A stretch of 17,839 bases of DNA, taken from JBJXHC01 sp046160825 (lineage in GTDB: Bacteria; Bacteroidota; Ignavibacteria; UBA10030; UBA6906). Below the pieces are notes generated by a model, which saw only the letters and a list, made by a program, of their open reading frames with translations, was not told the origin of the DNA and ran no database searches. A program made the position numbers and the translations under genes. Below are positions 6,859 through 14,701 of the stretch, in pieces. Location: NCBI GenBank assembly GCA_046160825.1, contig JBJXHC010000125.1, positions 1 through 17,839 on the forward strand, read 5' to 3'. Numbering within the stretch: the first letter of the stretch is position 1; every line of letters starts with the position of its first letter.

Positions 6859-9849
6859 ATGCGTGCAAAACCGATTATTCTTCTCATTGCTCTTCTCCTT
6901 CTGCCAGGCTTGCTGCTGGCCGCCGGAAAGATCAAGGGAAAGGTAGTGGATAAGGAGAGCAAAGAAGCTCTCGTAGGTGCAAACGTCGCAGTGGAAGGAA
7001 CAAGTTTCGGTGCAGCAACAGACGTGGATGGAGAGTATCTCATCCTCAATGCTCCGGCCGGGACACACACTGTAAAGGCAACATTTATTGGATATGGTAC
7101 GGTGACGGTCTCCAATGTCCGCGTCAGTAATGACCTTACGACGGAGTTGAATTTCACGCTCTCTTCGGAGGCGGTAACTATTGGAGGCATTGATATTATT
7201 GCAGAGCGGCCGCTTGTCAACAAAAGCGCGACCAATGCTGTGCGCCTGGTGAGTGGTGATGACCTCGCCAACATTCCGGTGCGTGGCATTGCATCGGTTG
7301 TTGCTTTGCAGGCTGGTATTGTCGAGCAGGGAGGCCAGATCTTCATTCGTGGCGGACGTCAGGATGAGGTCGGGTATTACATTGATGGTGCCGACTCACG
7401 TGATGCAAGAAATGGTCGATCCCTCGTTGCCATTGTTCCTGAAGCCTTGGAAGAATTTCAGGTCCAGGCCGGCGGGTACAACGCGGAGTATGGAGGAGCG
7501 AATGCAGGTATTGTTCGCCAGCAGTTGAGAACAGGAACGAGCGACTATCGAGCGTCGCTTCGAGTTGAAACGGATAACTTTGCCGCCGGGGGAGAAGAAT
7601 TCCTCGGAGGATATTCCTATGGTTACAGTGACTATGCTGCAACATTCGGCGGACCGATTGTTGGAGACAAGATAAAGTTCTTCCTTGCAGGTCAGAATAC
7701 CTTCCAGGGAGATCCGACCGCTGCATGGTGGGATCCGGTGATATTTAATAATCTTGCAGAAGATGCAGCAGGCAGCAATTTCAACCCCAACACAGGGGTA
7801 CCCGATACGATCAACATTAACATACCTGGTGGCAAGGTTCCTGGCCGCAAGTTGGAGTACTGGGCAGGAAATGGAACCGTGACATTTGACTACAATCCGA
7901 TCATCGTTCGTCTCAGCGCATCCATGAATCTCACGAAAACGCTGTTCAACACGACACCGATCCGCAACATCCTGAATACTTCTCGCATTCCGAAACAGGA
8001 TGAGAGTAGCGGATTGTTCAGTGCGAAGATGACGCATTTCGTCCAACCCACAACTTTTTATGATTTAACTTTGAGCTATCAGGATAATCGTTTCAAAAGA
8101 TACGATCCATACTTCGAGGATGACTATCTTGCGTACGGCGATAGTGTCGCCAACTATGGGATGGGAATACAATTCTTTGAGCGTTTTCTTTCTCCGCAAG
8201 ATGTGCGCGTCAGCGGTTTTCCTTTCACGCGGCCGGGAAGCTTGAATCTCAATGGTGGTGCGACGGTAAATTATCAAAAGCGGAAACAGAACTACATGAG
8301 TGGTGCATTGGATATCACACACCAGATGCAGAGTCATGAGTTCAAGGGTGGCTTCTCCTACCAACAGTACACGATCCGTAACTACAGCATCGGACGTCTT
8401 GAGGCATTGTTCGGCACGCTGTACTCAAATCCTGATGCCGCCCGCAACGGTGGCGATGAGCTTGATGCCTTCTTCCGCATTGGAGGCCTCCCGAATAACT
8501 ACGGTTATGACGTCTACGGCAACGAAGTTGATGGCGATGGAGTGGATGGTCCGAGAAAACCAACGTACATCTCGGCATACCTGCAGGACAAGTTTGAGCT
8601 CAACGACCTCGTGGTGAATTTCGGACTGAGGTTCGATTCGTTTGATAACGACGACTTCGAATTCGTCGACGATGCGAATCCGCCATTTGATCAGCAGACT
8701 TTTAATATTCTTGAGTCCGGCGTAAAGAAGACCGAGCCGTTTAAGACTGTCAGTCCACGGTTGGGCTTCTCATTCCCTGTAACAGATCGAACAGTGTTCC
8801 ATGTTCAATATGGAAAGTTCGTACAGGCGCCACAGCTCAATGCCATCTACCAAAGCGCGTCGCAGTATGCGCTTGCATTCTCCGGTCGCAATTTCATCTC
8901 CGTTCCTGTTGGCACCGGTTTGGAGCCTGAGCGAACAACGCAATATGAGATCGGATTTACACAGCAGTTTACGGATTTTGCGGCCTTTGATATTACGGCA
9001 TTCTACAAGGACATCAAGGGACAAATTCAAATCGATAAAGTGACGGCGCTGCCCGCATCCTACAATGTTCTTCAGAACGGCGATTATGCCACGACGAAGG
9101 GTGTTGAATTAAGCCTTAGGATCCGACGCACAAACCGCGTACAGGCTTTTGTGAATTACACTCTCTCTGATGCCCAGGGAACAGGATCAAGCCTGACATC
9201 GGCCGTGTCATCGGTCGAAGCCGGTCCCATCCGTCCTCTACTTATTGCGCCTCTGACGTTTAATCAGACTCATCGCGGCACAGTTAATCTCGACTATCGG
9301 TTTGCCGAGAATGATGGCGGACCGGTTCTGGAGCGGCTCGGTGCCAACATGTTGTTCACCTTCAACAGTGGTCATGCGTTCACAAAAGCCCAGTCTAACA
9401 GCGCTGGAGGTCAGCGTGGACCGGAAGAAGGCGGCATACTTGCAGACGATGATCCGCGTACGCGCAGGCCGGAAGGCTCGGTCAACTCCGAAACCACGCC
9501 TTGGGTGTTCCAAGTCGATCTGAAAGTTGACAAGACCTTCTCCATAGCGGATATGTTCGATGTAAACGTGTACGTGTATGTTCTAAATCTGCTGAACACG
9601 CAGAATGTTTTGAATGTGTATTCCCGGTCAGGCAGCGCATACGATGATGGATTCCTTTCAAATCCGTCACTGAGCCAAAACATTGTTGCTGCGAACGGAC
9701 CACAGTACGTCGAGCTCTATCGTGCAATCAACCTGAACAACAGGCAGCACTACTGGCAGAATCAATTGAATAATGCCAACCCGTTGCAGGGAGGCGATCT
9801 TTTCAATACACCGCGCCAGATCAGGGTCGGTCTCAACATCGTGTACTAG
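6859..9849 (+). CDS. TonB-dependent receptor with N-terminal carboxypeptidase-regulatory-like domain
   Basis: This is a 996-aa outer-membrane gated channel. The ATG at 6859 follows a perfect AGGAGG (6848-6853) at 5 bases; an in-frame ATG at 6802 overlapping the previous stop lacks such a site. It has a signal peptide (1-22, ending LLLAAG). A CarboxypepD_reg-like beta-sandwich (about 24-105) has the family's GKVVDKESKEALVGANV and DVDGEYLILNAPAG signatures. The plug domain (about 115-230) contains IFIRGGRQDEVGYYIDG (161-177) and VQAGGYNAEYGGANAGIV (202-219). A large barrel follows to the terminal tyrosine, with aromatic-ended strands such as RQIRVGLNIVY. I see no obvious TonB box. The architecture is SusC-like, but no SusD partner is nearby. 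The substrate is unknown; the next two genes suggest a role tied to a T9SS-exported surface protein. Confidence 0.93.
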   Translation: MRAKPIILLIALLLLPGLLLAAGKIKGKVVDKESKEALVGANVAVEGTSFGAATDVDGEYLILNAPAGTHTVKATFIGYGTVTVSNVRVSNDLTTELNFTLSSEAVTIGGIDIIAERPLVNKSATNAVRLVSGDDLANIPVRGIASVVALQAGIVEQGGQIFIRGGRQDEVGYYIDGADSRDARNGRSLVAIVPEALEEFQVQAGGYNAEYGGANAGIVRQQLRTGTSDYRASLRVETDNFAAGGEEFLGGYSYGYSDYAATFGGPIVGDKIKFFLAGQNTFQGDPTAAWWDPVIFNNLAEDAAGSNFNPNTGVPDTININIPGGKVPGRKLEYWAGNGTVTFDYNPIIVRLSASMNLTKTLFNTTPIRNILNTSRIPKQDESSGLFSAKMTHFVQPTTFYDLTLSYQDNRFKRYDPYFEDDYLAYGDSVANYGMGIQFFERFLSPQDVRVSGFPFTRPGSLNLNGGATVNYQKRKQNYMSGALDITHQMQSHEFKGGFSYQQYTIRNYSIGRLEALFGTLYSNPDAARNGGDELDAFFRIGGLPNNYGYDVYGNEVDGDGVDGPRKPTYISAYLQDKFELNDLVVNFGLRFDSFDNDDFEFVDDANPPFDQQTFNILESGVKKTEPFKTVSPRLGFSFPVTDRTVFHVQYGKFVQAPQLNAIYQSASQYALAFSGRNFISVPVGTGLEPERTTQYEIGFTQQFTDFAAFDITAFYKDIKGQIQIDKVTALPASYNVLQNGDYATTKGVELSLRIRRTNRVQAFVNYTLSDAQGTGSSLTSAVSSVEAGPIRPLLIAPLTFNQTHRGTVNLDYRFAENDGGPVLERLGANMLFTFNSGHAFTKAQSNSAGGQRGPEEGGILADDDPRTRRPEGSVNSETTPWVFQVDLKVDKTFSIADMFDVNVYVYVLNLLNTQNVLNVYSRSGSAYDDGFLSNPSLSQNIVAANGPQYVELYRAINLNNRQHYWQNQLNNANPLQGGDLFNTPRQIRVGLNIVY

Positions 9850-9906
9850 GAATCAGTTATCGTGACACGAATTCAACATTCTCTACACACTATTCGGACG
9901 CATGCC

Positions 9907-12900
9907 ATGAAAAAAATAATCTTTCTGTTCGGCATTTTTTTAGTCCTGCTCGCCACGCTGAGTGACTTGGCGTGGTCGGCAGACCGGAGGCAGGGGGTGA
10001 GTCACCAACCCACTGGCTTGTACAAGATAGACGGGACTCCGATTTCCACACTCATCAACACCAATAACGTCGCAGGGTGGATCAGGAATGACGGGTGGTC
10101 GGCCAGAATTCCCTCCTCCGGGAATTCCGGTGTCTTTTTCCCCCGAGGTACCGCCGCTGCAATTTTTCAGGACGGCATCGTGTGGGGCGGTAACGTGAAC
10201 GATGGCGGCTCACAGGTTCTTCGTGTTGGTGGGCAGACCTATCAGATTGGAACCATTGGAGGAAGAATTATTTCCCCCGGTGTTGCTGCTGACCCCAACG
10301 CCCCCGACGTCCGCATCTATCGTATCCGTCGCGACTATGCAACAGCGGATCTCCGGCGTGATGCCGCTGAGGTACTCGAGAAAGGCCTCAACGCCGTTTC
10401 CGATGGCGACATCGCCGGTTTGAGAGCCCAGTATCAAACTGATTGGAATGAATGGCCTGCAGATCAGGGCGCTCCGTATTATGATCGTGATCTTGACGGA
10501 TCATACAATCCGGCAGTTGATGAGCCCGGGGTTGCGGATGCCGATCAAGTGATTTGGTTCGTGTGCAACGATCTCAACGCCGGCCTTACAAACGCACTCT
10601 ATGGTTCGAATCCCATCGGCTTTGAACTTCAGGTAACCCTTTGGGGATATGATCGGACAGACCCTCTGGCGAATGTGTATTTCAAAAAATTCACCTTCAT
10701 CTACAAGGGAACGGCAACAACACCGCCGAATGCAACCATAACCGACATGTACGTAGGTCAGTGGTCAGACCCCGACATGGGCGATGCAGGTGATGACTAC
10801 TCGGGATGCGATACCACCTTGAGCTTGGGCTACGTGTATAATGGTGACGCTTCAGATAATGACTATGCGGCGTTCGGGCTTGTTCCTCCGGCAGTTGGCT
10901 ATGACTTCCTCCAGGGACCGATTGTTGATGGTGCGCCCACAGACAGCGCCGTGTTTGGATTGAAACGTGTGTATGGAAAGCGCAACCTTCCCATGACGGC
11001 TGCCTTCTATTTTGCTGCTGGTGGGACGTTTAGCGATCCGCCATTTTCCCGACAAGGCAGCATCCAGTGGTACAATCTTCTCCGCGGATTGACGCCGATT
11101 GACGGAACGGAGTTTATACACCCACAAACCCCTGGCGAACCGTCGCGGTTCTGGCTTGATGGTGATCCGACGACTGGGAGCGGTAGGATTGACGGATTCA
11201 TAGATGCGCCGGGAGATCGACGTCTCGGTGTGTGTTCGGGTCCGTTTACGATGGCCCTCGGTGACACACAGGAAATCGTTATTGGCGTGGTTGCCGGGAT
11301 TGGCTCAGACAGATTTTCCAGCATCACCTCAATGAAGAACAATGACATCGCCGTGCAGAGCGCGTACGATGCTTTGTTTGACCTTCCCAAGGCGCCACCT
11401 GCGCCCGTGGTTCGTATCGTTGAGGGAGACGAACAGATCGTGTTGGACTGGTCTTTTAGTCCAAACGATGTGAATGCTACAGAGCTCTTTGATGCAAAGG
11501 GATATACATTCCAAGGCTACAATCTCTATCAAGTGCAATCCCCATCCACACAGATTCCTCTTGCGTCTGACAAGCGCGATTTGGATGGCCTTGCGGATGT
11601 GAAATTGCTTGCTACGTATGATAGGGTGGACGCGATCCGGACAATTGTTGATAATTCTTTTGATCCGGGTCTTGGCATTGTTGTGCAGATTGTACGGCAA
11701 AGAGGTACAGACTCCGGTGTCCGGCGTATTGTGGAGATTGAACAGGATGCTATTCGTCAAGCCCCACTTGTAAACGGACAGCGATATTATTTTGCGGTCA
11801 CCGCCTATGGGTATAATCCAAGCGATCAGGCTCTTACCCATGCCTTGGAATCAACACCAGCGATAATCACAGTCATTCCACGGTCTGCCAACCCAGGTAT
11901 CCGGCAGCAGTCGGTTTTTGGCGACACCATCACAACAGTCGTCCATGACGGCCCGAGCGATGGATTTGTTGTACCGATCGTGGTTGACCCGCAGAGAATC
12001 TCAGGACACACATACACCGTGACCTTTGATCTTGACACAACCAGTGGCGAAACCTTTTGGAAAGTGGATGACGTAACAGCTGGTGAAGTAAAGCTTTCGG
12101 CGCAGGCAAACCAATCGGGGGACGAAAGCTACCATACCGTGGACGGAATGCAGATTAAAGTCTTTGGGGCACCCAATGATCTTAAGGACCTGCAGCACGT
12201 GGCGGGGCCGACAGGTGCAATTGATCCTCCAACGTATGGAGCATTTGCTTTCAACGGCTGGGGTTTCCCAACCACTCTCGTCGGTCCAACAGGTCCAAAC
12301 AATCCCAATGCACTTGTTGATCGTCCCGAAGCAGATTGGGGTGGCGGACAGTGGGGCATACACACGGGTGGAGCGGGTGCAGCTGGAGACGAGTCGTATC
12401 TGGGAAGATTTGTCCCACGCGTTTTCCGCGGCGACAACTTTGACCGGTTCGTTCCATTTGATTTTGAACTCCGGTTTACGGCGGCGGGTGGAAGAGCCTG
12501 GCTGGCGTTTACATCTGAAAACGTGATTGATGTTCCATTTGAGATTTGGAATATTGGAATCAACACACCGAATGACCCCTCCGATGACTATCAGATGATT
12601 CCGTGGCTTAATGATGCGGATGGGAATGAGGCATTCAACCTTCAACAGGTCGACCATGCTCTCTCCGGTGGCAATAATGATCCGTACACGGATTGGATCT
12701 ACTGGTATCAGCCAACTAACACGGCACCCGGCTCGGGCGGCTACCAAACAGAGTTTGTCGCTTTTGGGGCAGGCTATGATGGTACAGACGGTGCAGGGAA
12801 TGATCATCACGAGGTTATGGCAAGAGTGGTTCTTGCGAACTGGAATGGTGGAAGCGTCAGTGATCCAAGCTGGCCCGCAAATGCGAACTCCATCATGCCT

Positions 12901-13356
12901 GGAACTGGCAACATCATTCGGATCTTCAGCACAAAGCCCAACCAACCCGGCGGCGGCGGCGATACGTTCACAATTAACACCGCCAGTTACGCTGCGACAT
13001 ACAGCGCTGAGGTCGCAAAAGCCGACATTAGTGCGATTAATGTGTTCCCGAACCCGTACTATGGATTCAATCGGGCAGAGACCACACGTTTCCAACGTTT
13101 CGTAACGTTCAATCATCTGCCGCAGAAGGCAGAGGTGCGTATCTTCAATCTTGCCGGCGCACTTGTCAAGTCGATTGCCAAGGATGATGGGACTCAGTTC
13201 TTGAATTGGGATCTTTCGAACCATGGTGGACTTCCGGTGGCAAGCGGTCTGTACATTGCGTACTTGACCTTGAAGGATGCCGCGGGAGTTGACTTGGGAA
13301 CGAAGACACTGAAACTGGTGATCATCCAGGAACAACAATACCTGGACAATTTCTAA
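9907..13356 (+). CDS. Large secreted protein with T9SS-like C-terminal sorting domain
   Basis: This 1149-aa protein (start ATG 9907) has a typical signal peptide: MKKIIFLFG, a hydrophobic core, then LAWSADRR. A GTG at 9862 would add 15 residues; neither start has a strong ribosome-binding site, and I prefer the one that begins the signal peptide. I do not recognise a domain in residues 30-490. That part has a DRDLDG loop (193-198) and an Asp/Gly-rich stretch (D288 to D302, including GDDYSGCD), both resembling calcium-binding loops. A fibronectin III-like region follows (about 495-658). The C-terminal ~110 residues (from 1039) look like a Por-type sorting domain: INVFPNPYYG, VRIFNLAGALVKS, LPVASGLYIAYLTL, then an unusual extra IIQEQQYLDNF end. 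It is probably exported by the type IX system and held at the surface. The gene sits between the receptor and the PorV-like gene with gaps of 57 and 58 bases. Confidence 0.8.
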   Translation: MKKIIFLFGIFLVLLATLSDLAWSADRRQGVSHQPTGLYKIDGTPISTLINTNNVAGWIRNDGWSARIPSSGNSGVFFPRGTAAAIFQDGIVWGGNVNDGGSQVLRVGGQTYQIGTIGGRIISPGVAADPNAPDVRIYRIRRDYATADLRRDAAEVLEKGLNAVSDGDIAGLRAQYQTDWNEWPADQGAPYYDRDLDGSYNPAVDEPGVADADQVIWFVCNDLNAGLTNALYGSNPIGFELQVTLWGYDRTDPLANVYFKKFTFIYKGTATTPPNATITDMYVGQWSDPDMGDAGDDYSGCDTTLSLGYVYNGDASDNDYAAFGLVPPAVGYDFLQGPIVDGAPTDSAVFGLKRVYGKRNLPMTAAFYFAAGGTFSDPPFSRQGSIQWYNLLRGLTPIDGTEFIHPQTPGEPSRFWLDGDPTTGSGRIDGFIDAPGDRRLGVCSGPFTMALGDTQEIVIGVVAGIGSDRFSSITSMKNNDIAVQSAYDALFDLPKAPPAPVVRIVEGDEQIVLDWSFSPNDVNATELFDAKGYTFQGYNLYQVQSPSTQIPLASDKRDLDGLADVKLLATYDRVDAIRTIVDNSFDPGLGIVVQIVRQRGTDSGVRRIVEIEQDAIRQAPLVNGQRYYFAVTAYGYNPSDQALTHALESTPAIITVIPRSANPGIRQQSVFGDTITTVVHDGPSDGFVVPIVVDPQRISGHTYTVTFDLDTTSGETFWKVDDVTAGEVKLSAQANQSGDESYHTVDGMQIKVFGAPNDLKDLQHVAGPTGAIDPPTYGAFAFNGWGFPTTLVGPTGPNNPNALVDRPEADWGGGQWGIHTGGAGAAGDESYLGRFVPRVFRGDNFDRFVPFDFELRFTAAGGRAWLAFTSENVIDVPFEIWNIGINTPNDPSDDYQMIPWLNDADGNEAFNLQQVDHALSGGNNDPYTDWIYWYQPTNTAPGSGGYQTEFVAFGAGYDGTDGAGNDHHEVMARVVLANWNGGSVSDPSWPANANSIMPGTGNIIRIFSTKPNQPGGGGDTFTINTASYAATYSAEVAKADISAINVFPNPYYGFNRAETTRFQRFVTFNHLPQKAEVRIFNLAGALVKSIAKDDGTQFLNWDLSNHGGLPVASGLYIAYLTLKDAAGVDLGTKTLKLVIIQEQQYLDNF

Positions 13357-13414
13357 TCGCGTCATGCATCAGTCACGAACTGAATCGACACAATCTTTGA
13401 AAAAGGAGCAGGAA

Positions 13415-14485
13415 ATGAAACAGCCAGCACGTACGATGAGCATCATCGCCTTGGCGTTTCTTGTCCTTGTATCGACTGTCTATACGACGGCGTATGCAGG
13501 AGGCGAGAATCGCGTCGGCACAAATGCCGCCTCGGAACTGTTGATCCCGGTCGGTGCACGGGAAATAGCGATGGGCGGATCATCCATAGCAACAACGAGT
13601 GGTATCGAAGCCATCTTCTGGAATCCGGCAGGACTTGCCCGGGCAGAACGAAGCACGAACGCAATGTTTTCCCATATGAATTACATTGCCGACATTGGCG
13701 TCGAATATGTCGCCGTGAGTGCAGCGTTTGAAGGATTTGGTACACTCGGCTTCAGTTTGAAATCTCTTTCCATCGGCGATATCAACGTGACAACCGAAGA
13801 TTCACCCGATGGCAACGGCCAATTGATGAGCCCCACGGTGGTGAACGTTGGTCTCACCTATTCGCGCCTGTTGACGGATCAGATTTCAGTGGGGTCCACA
13901 CTCACACTGATCTCCAACAGGTTTGACCGTGTTGCGGCAAACGGGTTCTCCTTCAGTGCCGGTGTTCAGTATACCGGTATCGGCGGCGTCAATGGATTGA
14001 GCCTTGGTGTCGCGGTCAAGCACATCGGCCCTCAAATGAAATTCGAGGGAGATGGTCTCTTGCGTCAGGGTAATGTGAACGATGTTCTCCGCCCCGGTTC
14101 GTTTTATCGAGTAACGGCTGCTTCCTTTGAACTTCCGTCCACGATTGAGCTGGGACTCGGTTATGAGATCAATGTTGGCGAACAAAATTCGCTCAATGTT
14201 GCTGGTGTTTTCCAGAACAATAACTTTTCGTCCGATGAATACAAGCTCGGCGTGGAATATGGTTATGAGGATATGTTCTTCCTTCGCGGTGGATACGATG
14301 TGGCCGAAAGCAAGGAAAACAGTCAGATTGCACTGTCAGACCAGACGTCCTATATTTTCGGCTTTACCGCCGGTGCAGGTATTCACTATGCAATGGGATC
14401 GTTGGATTTGTCAGTGGACTACGCCTACCGTGCCGTCGAGTTTCTTGATAACAACCACATTTTCTCGCTGAAGCTCGGGTTCTAG
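13415..14485 (+). CDS. PorV/PorQ-family outer-membrane protein
   Basis: This 356-aa protein of the PorV/PorQ family (FadL-like 14-strand barrels) starts at the ATG at 13415, with AAAGGAG (13402-13408) 6 bases upstream. The signal peptide ends at AYA (residue 28). The family signature follows at once: ELLIPVGAREIAMGGSS (41-57) and IEAIFWNPAGLARA (64-77). The rest is alternating barrel strands ending in the terminal phenylalanine of HIFSLKLGF. In Porphyromonas, PorV carries T9SS cargo from the translocon to the attachment complex by binding the cargo's C-terminal domain. Lineages of this type have many paralogues. Its position directly after a gene encoding a sorting-domain protein suggests it serves that protein, which is an inference. 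It need not be the core PorV of the cell. Confidence 0.9.
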   Translation: MKQPARTMSIIALAFLVLVSTVYTTAYAGGENRVGTNAASELLIPVGAREIAMGGSSIATTSGIEAIFWNPAGLARAERSTNAMFSHMNYIADIGVEYVAVSAAFEGFGTLGFSLKSLSIGDINVTTEDSPDGNGQLMSPTVVNVGLTYSRLLTDQISVGSTLTLISNRFDRVAANGFSFSAGVQYTGIGGVNGLSLGVAVKHIGPQMKFEGDGLLRQGNVNDVLRPGSFYRVTAASFELPSTIELGLGYEINVGEQNSLNVAGVFQNNNFSSDEYKLGVEYGYEDMFFLRGGYDVAESKENSQIALSDQTSYIFGFTAGAGIHYAMGSLDLSVDYAYRAVEFLDNNHIFSLKLGF

Positions 14486-14554
14486 AAAAACCCCCGGGTT
14501 GGCTGTATGTGGTATTCGCGGATACGTAACGCCGCGCTGAAACGAAAAACAACA

Positions 14555-14595
14555 CACGGCAGGAACGATGGTTGGTCACCGTCAGTCCTGCCGTG
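14555..14595 (+). other. Long hairpin between the PorV-like gene and the Asp-box gene (possible terminator)
   Basis: CACGGCAGGA (14555-14564) pairs perfectly with TCCTGCCGTG (14586-14595). After a 2x2 internal mismatch, GATGGT (14567-14572) pairs with ACCGTC (14578-14583), leaving a 5-base loop. The 16 base pairs make a stable structure, but GTTAGTTAATTG downstream is only weakly T-rich, so intrinsic termination is uncertain. It could instead protect or process the mRNA end. Confidence 0.55.
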
Positions 14596-14701
14596 GTTAG
14601 TTAATTGAGTAACAATTCGCCCCATAGTTGCTGGTCAAGAGCCGGTGCTAACAATCCTCCAAATCATCCCAACAACAGATTTTCAGAAAGGACTCAGAAC
14701 G

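Noticed and set aside
12001..13365. 454-codon minus-strand open frame opposite the end of the 1149-aa protein
   Set aside because: It is opposite a continuous coding region with a recognisable sorting domain; it has no signal, domain or ribosome-binding support.
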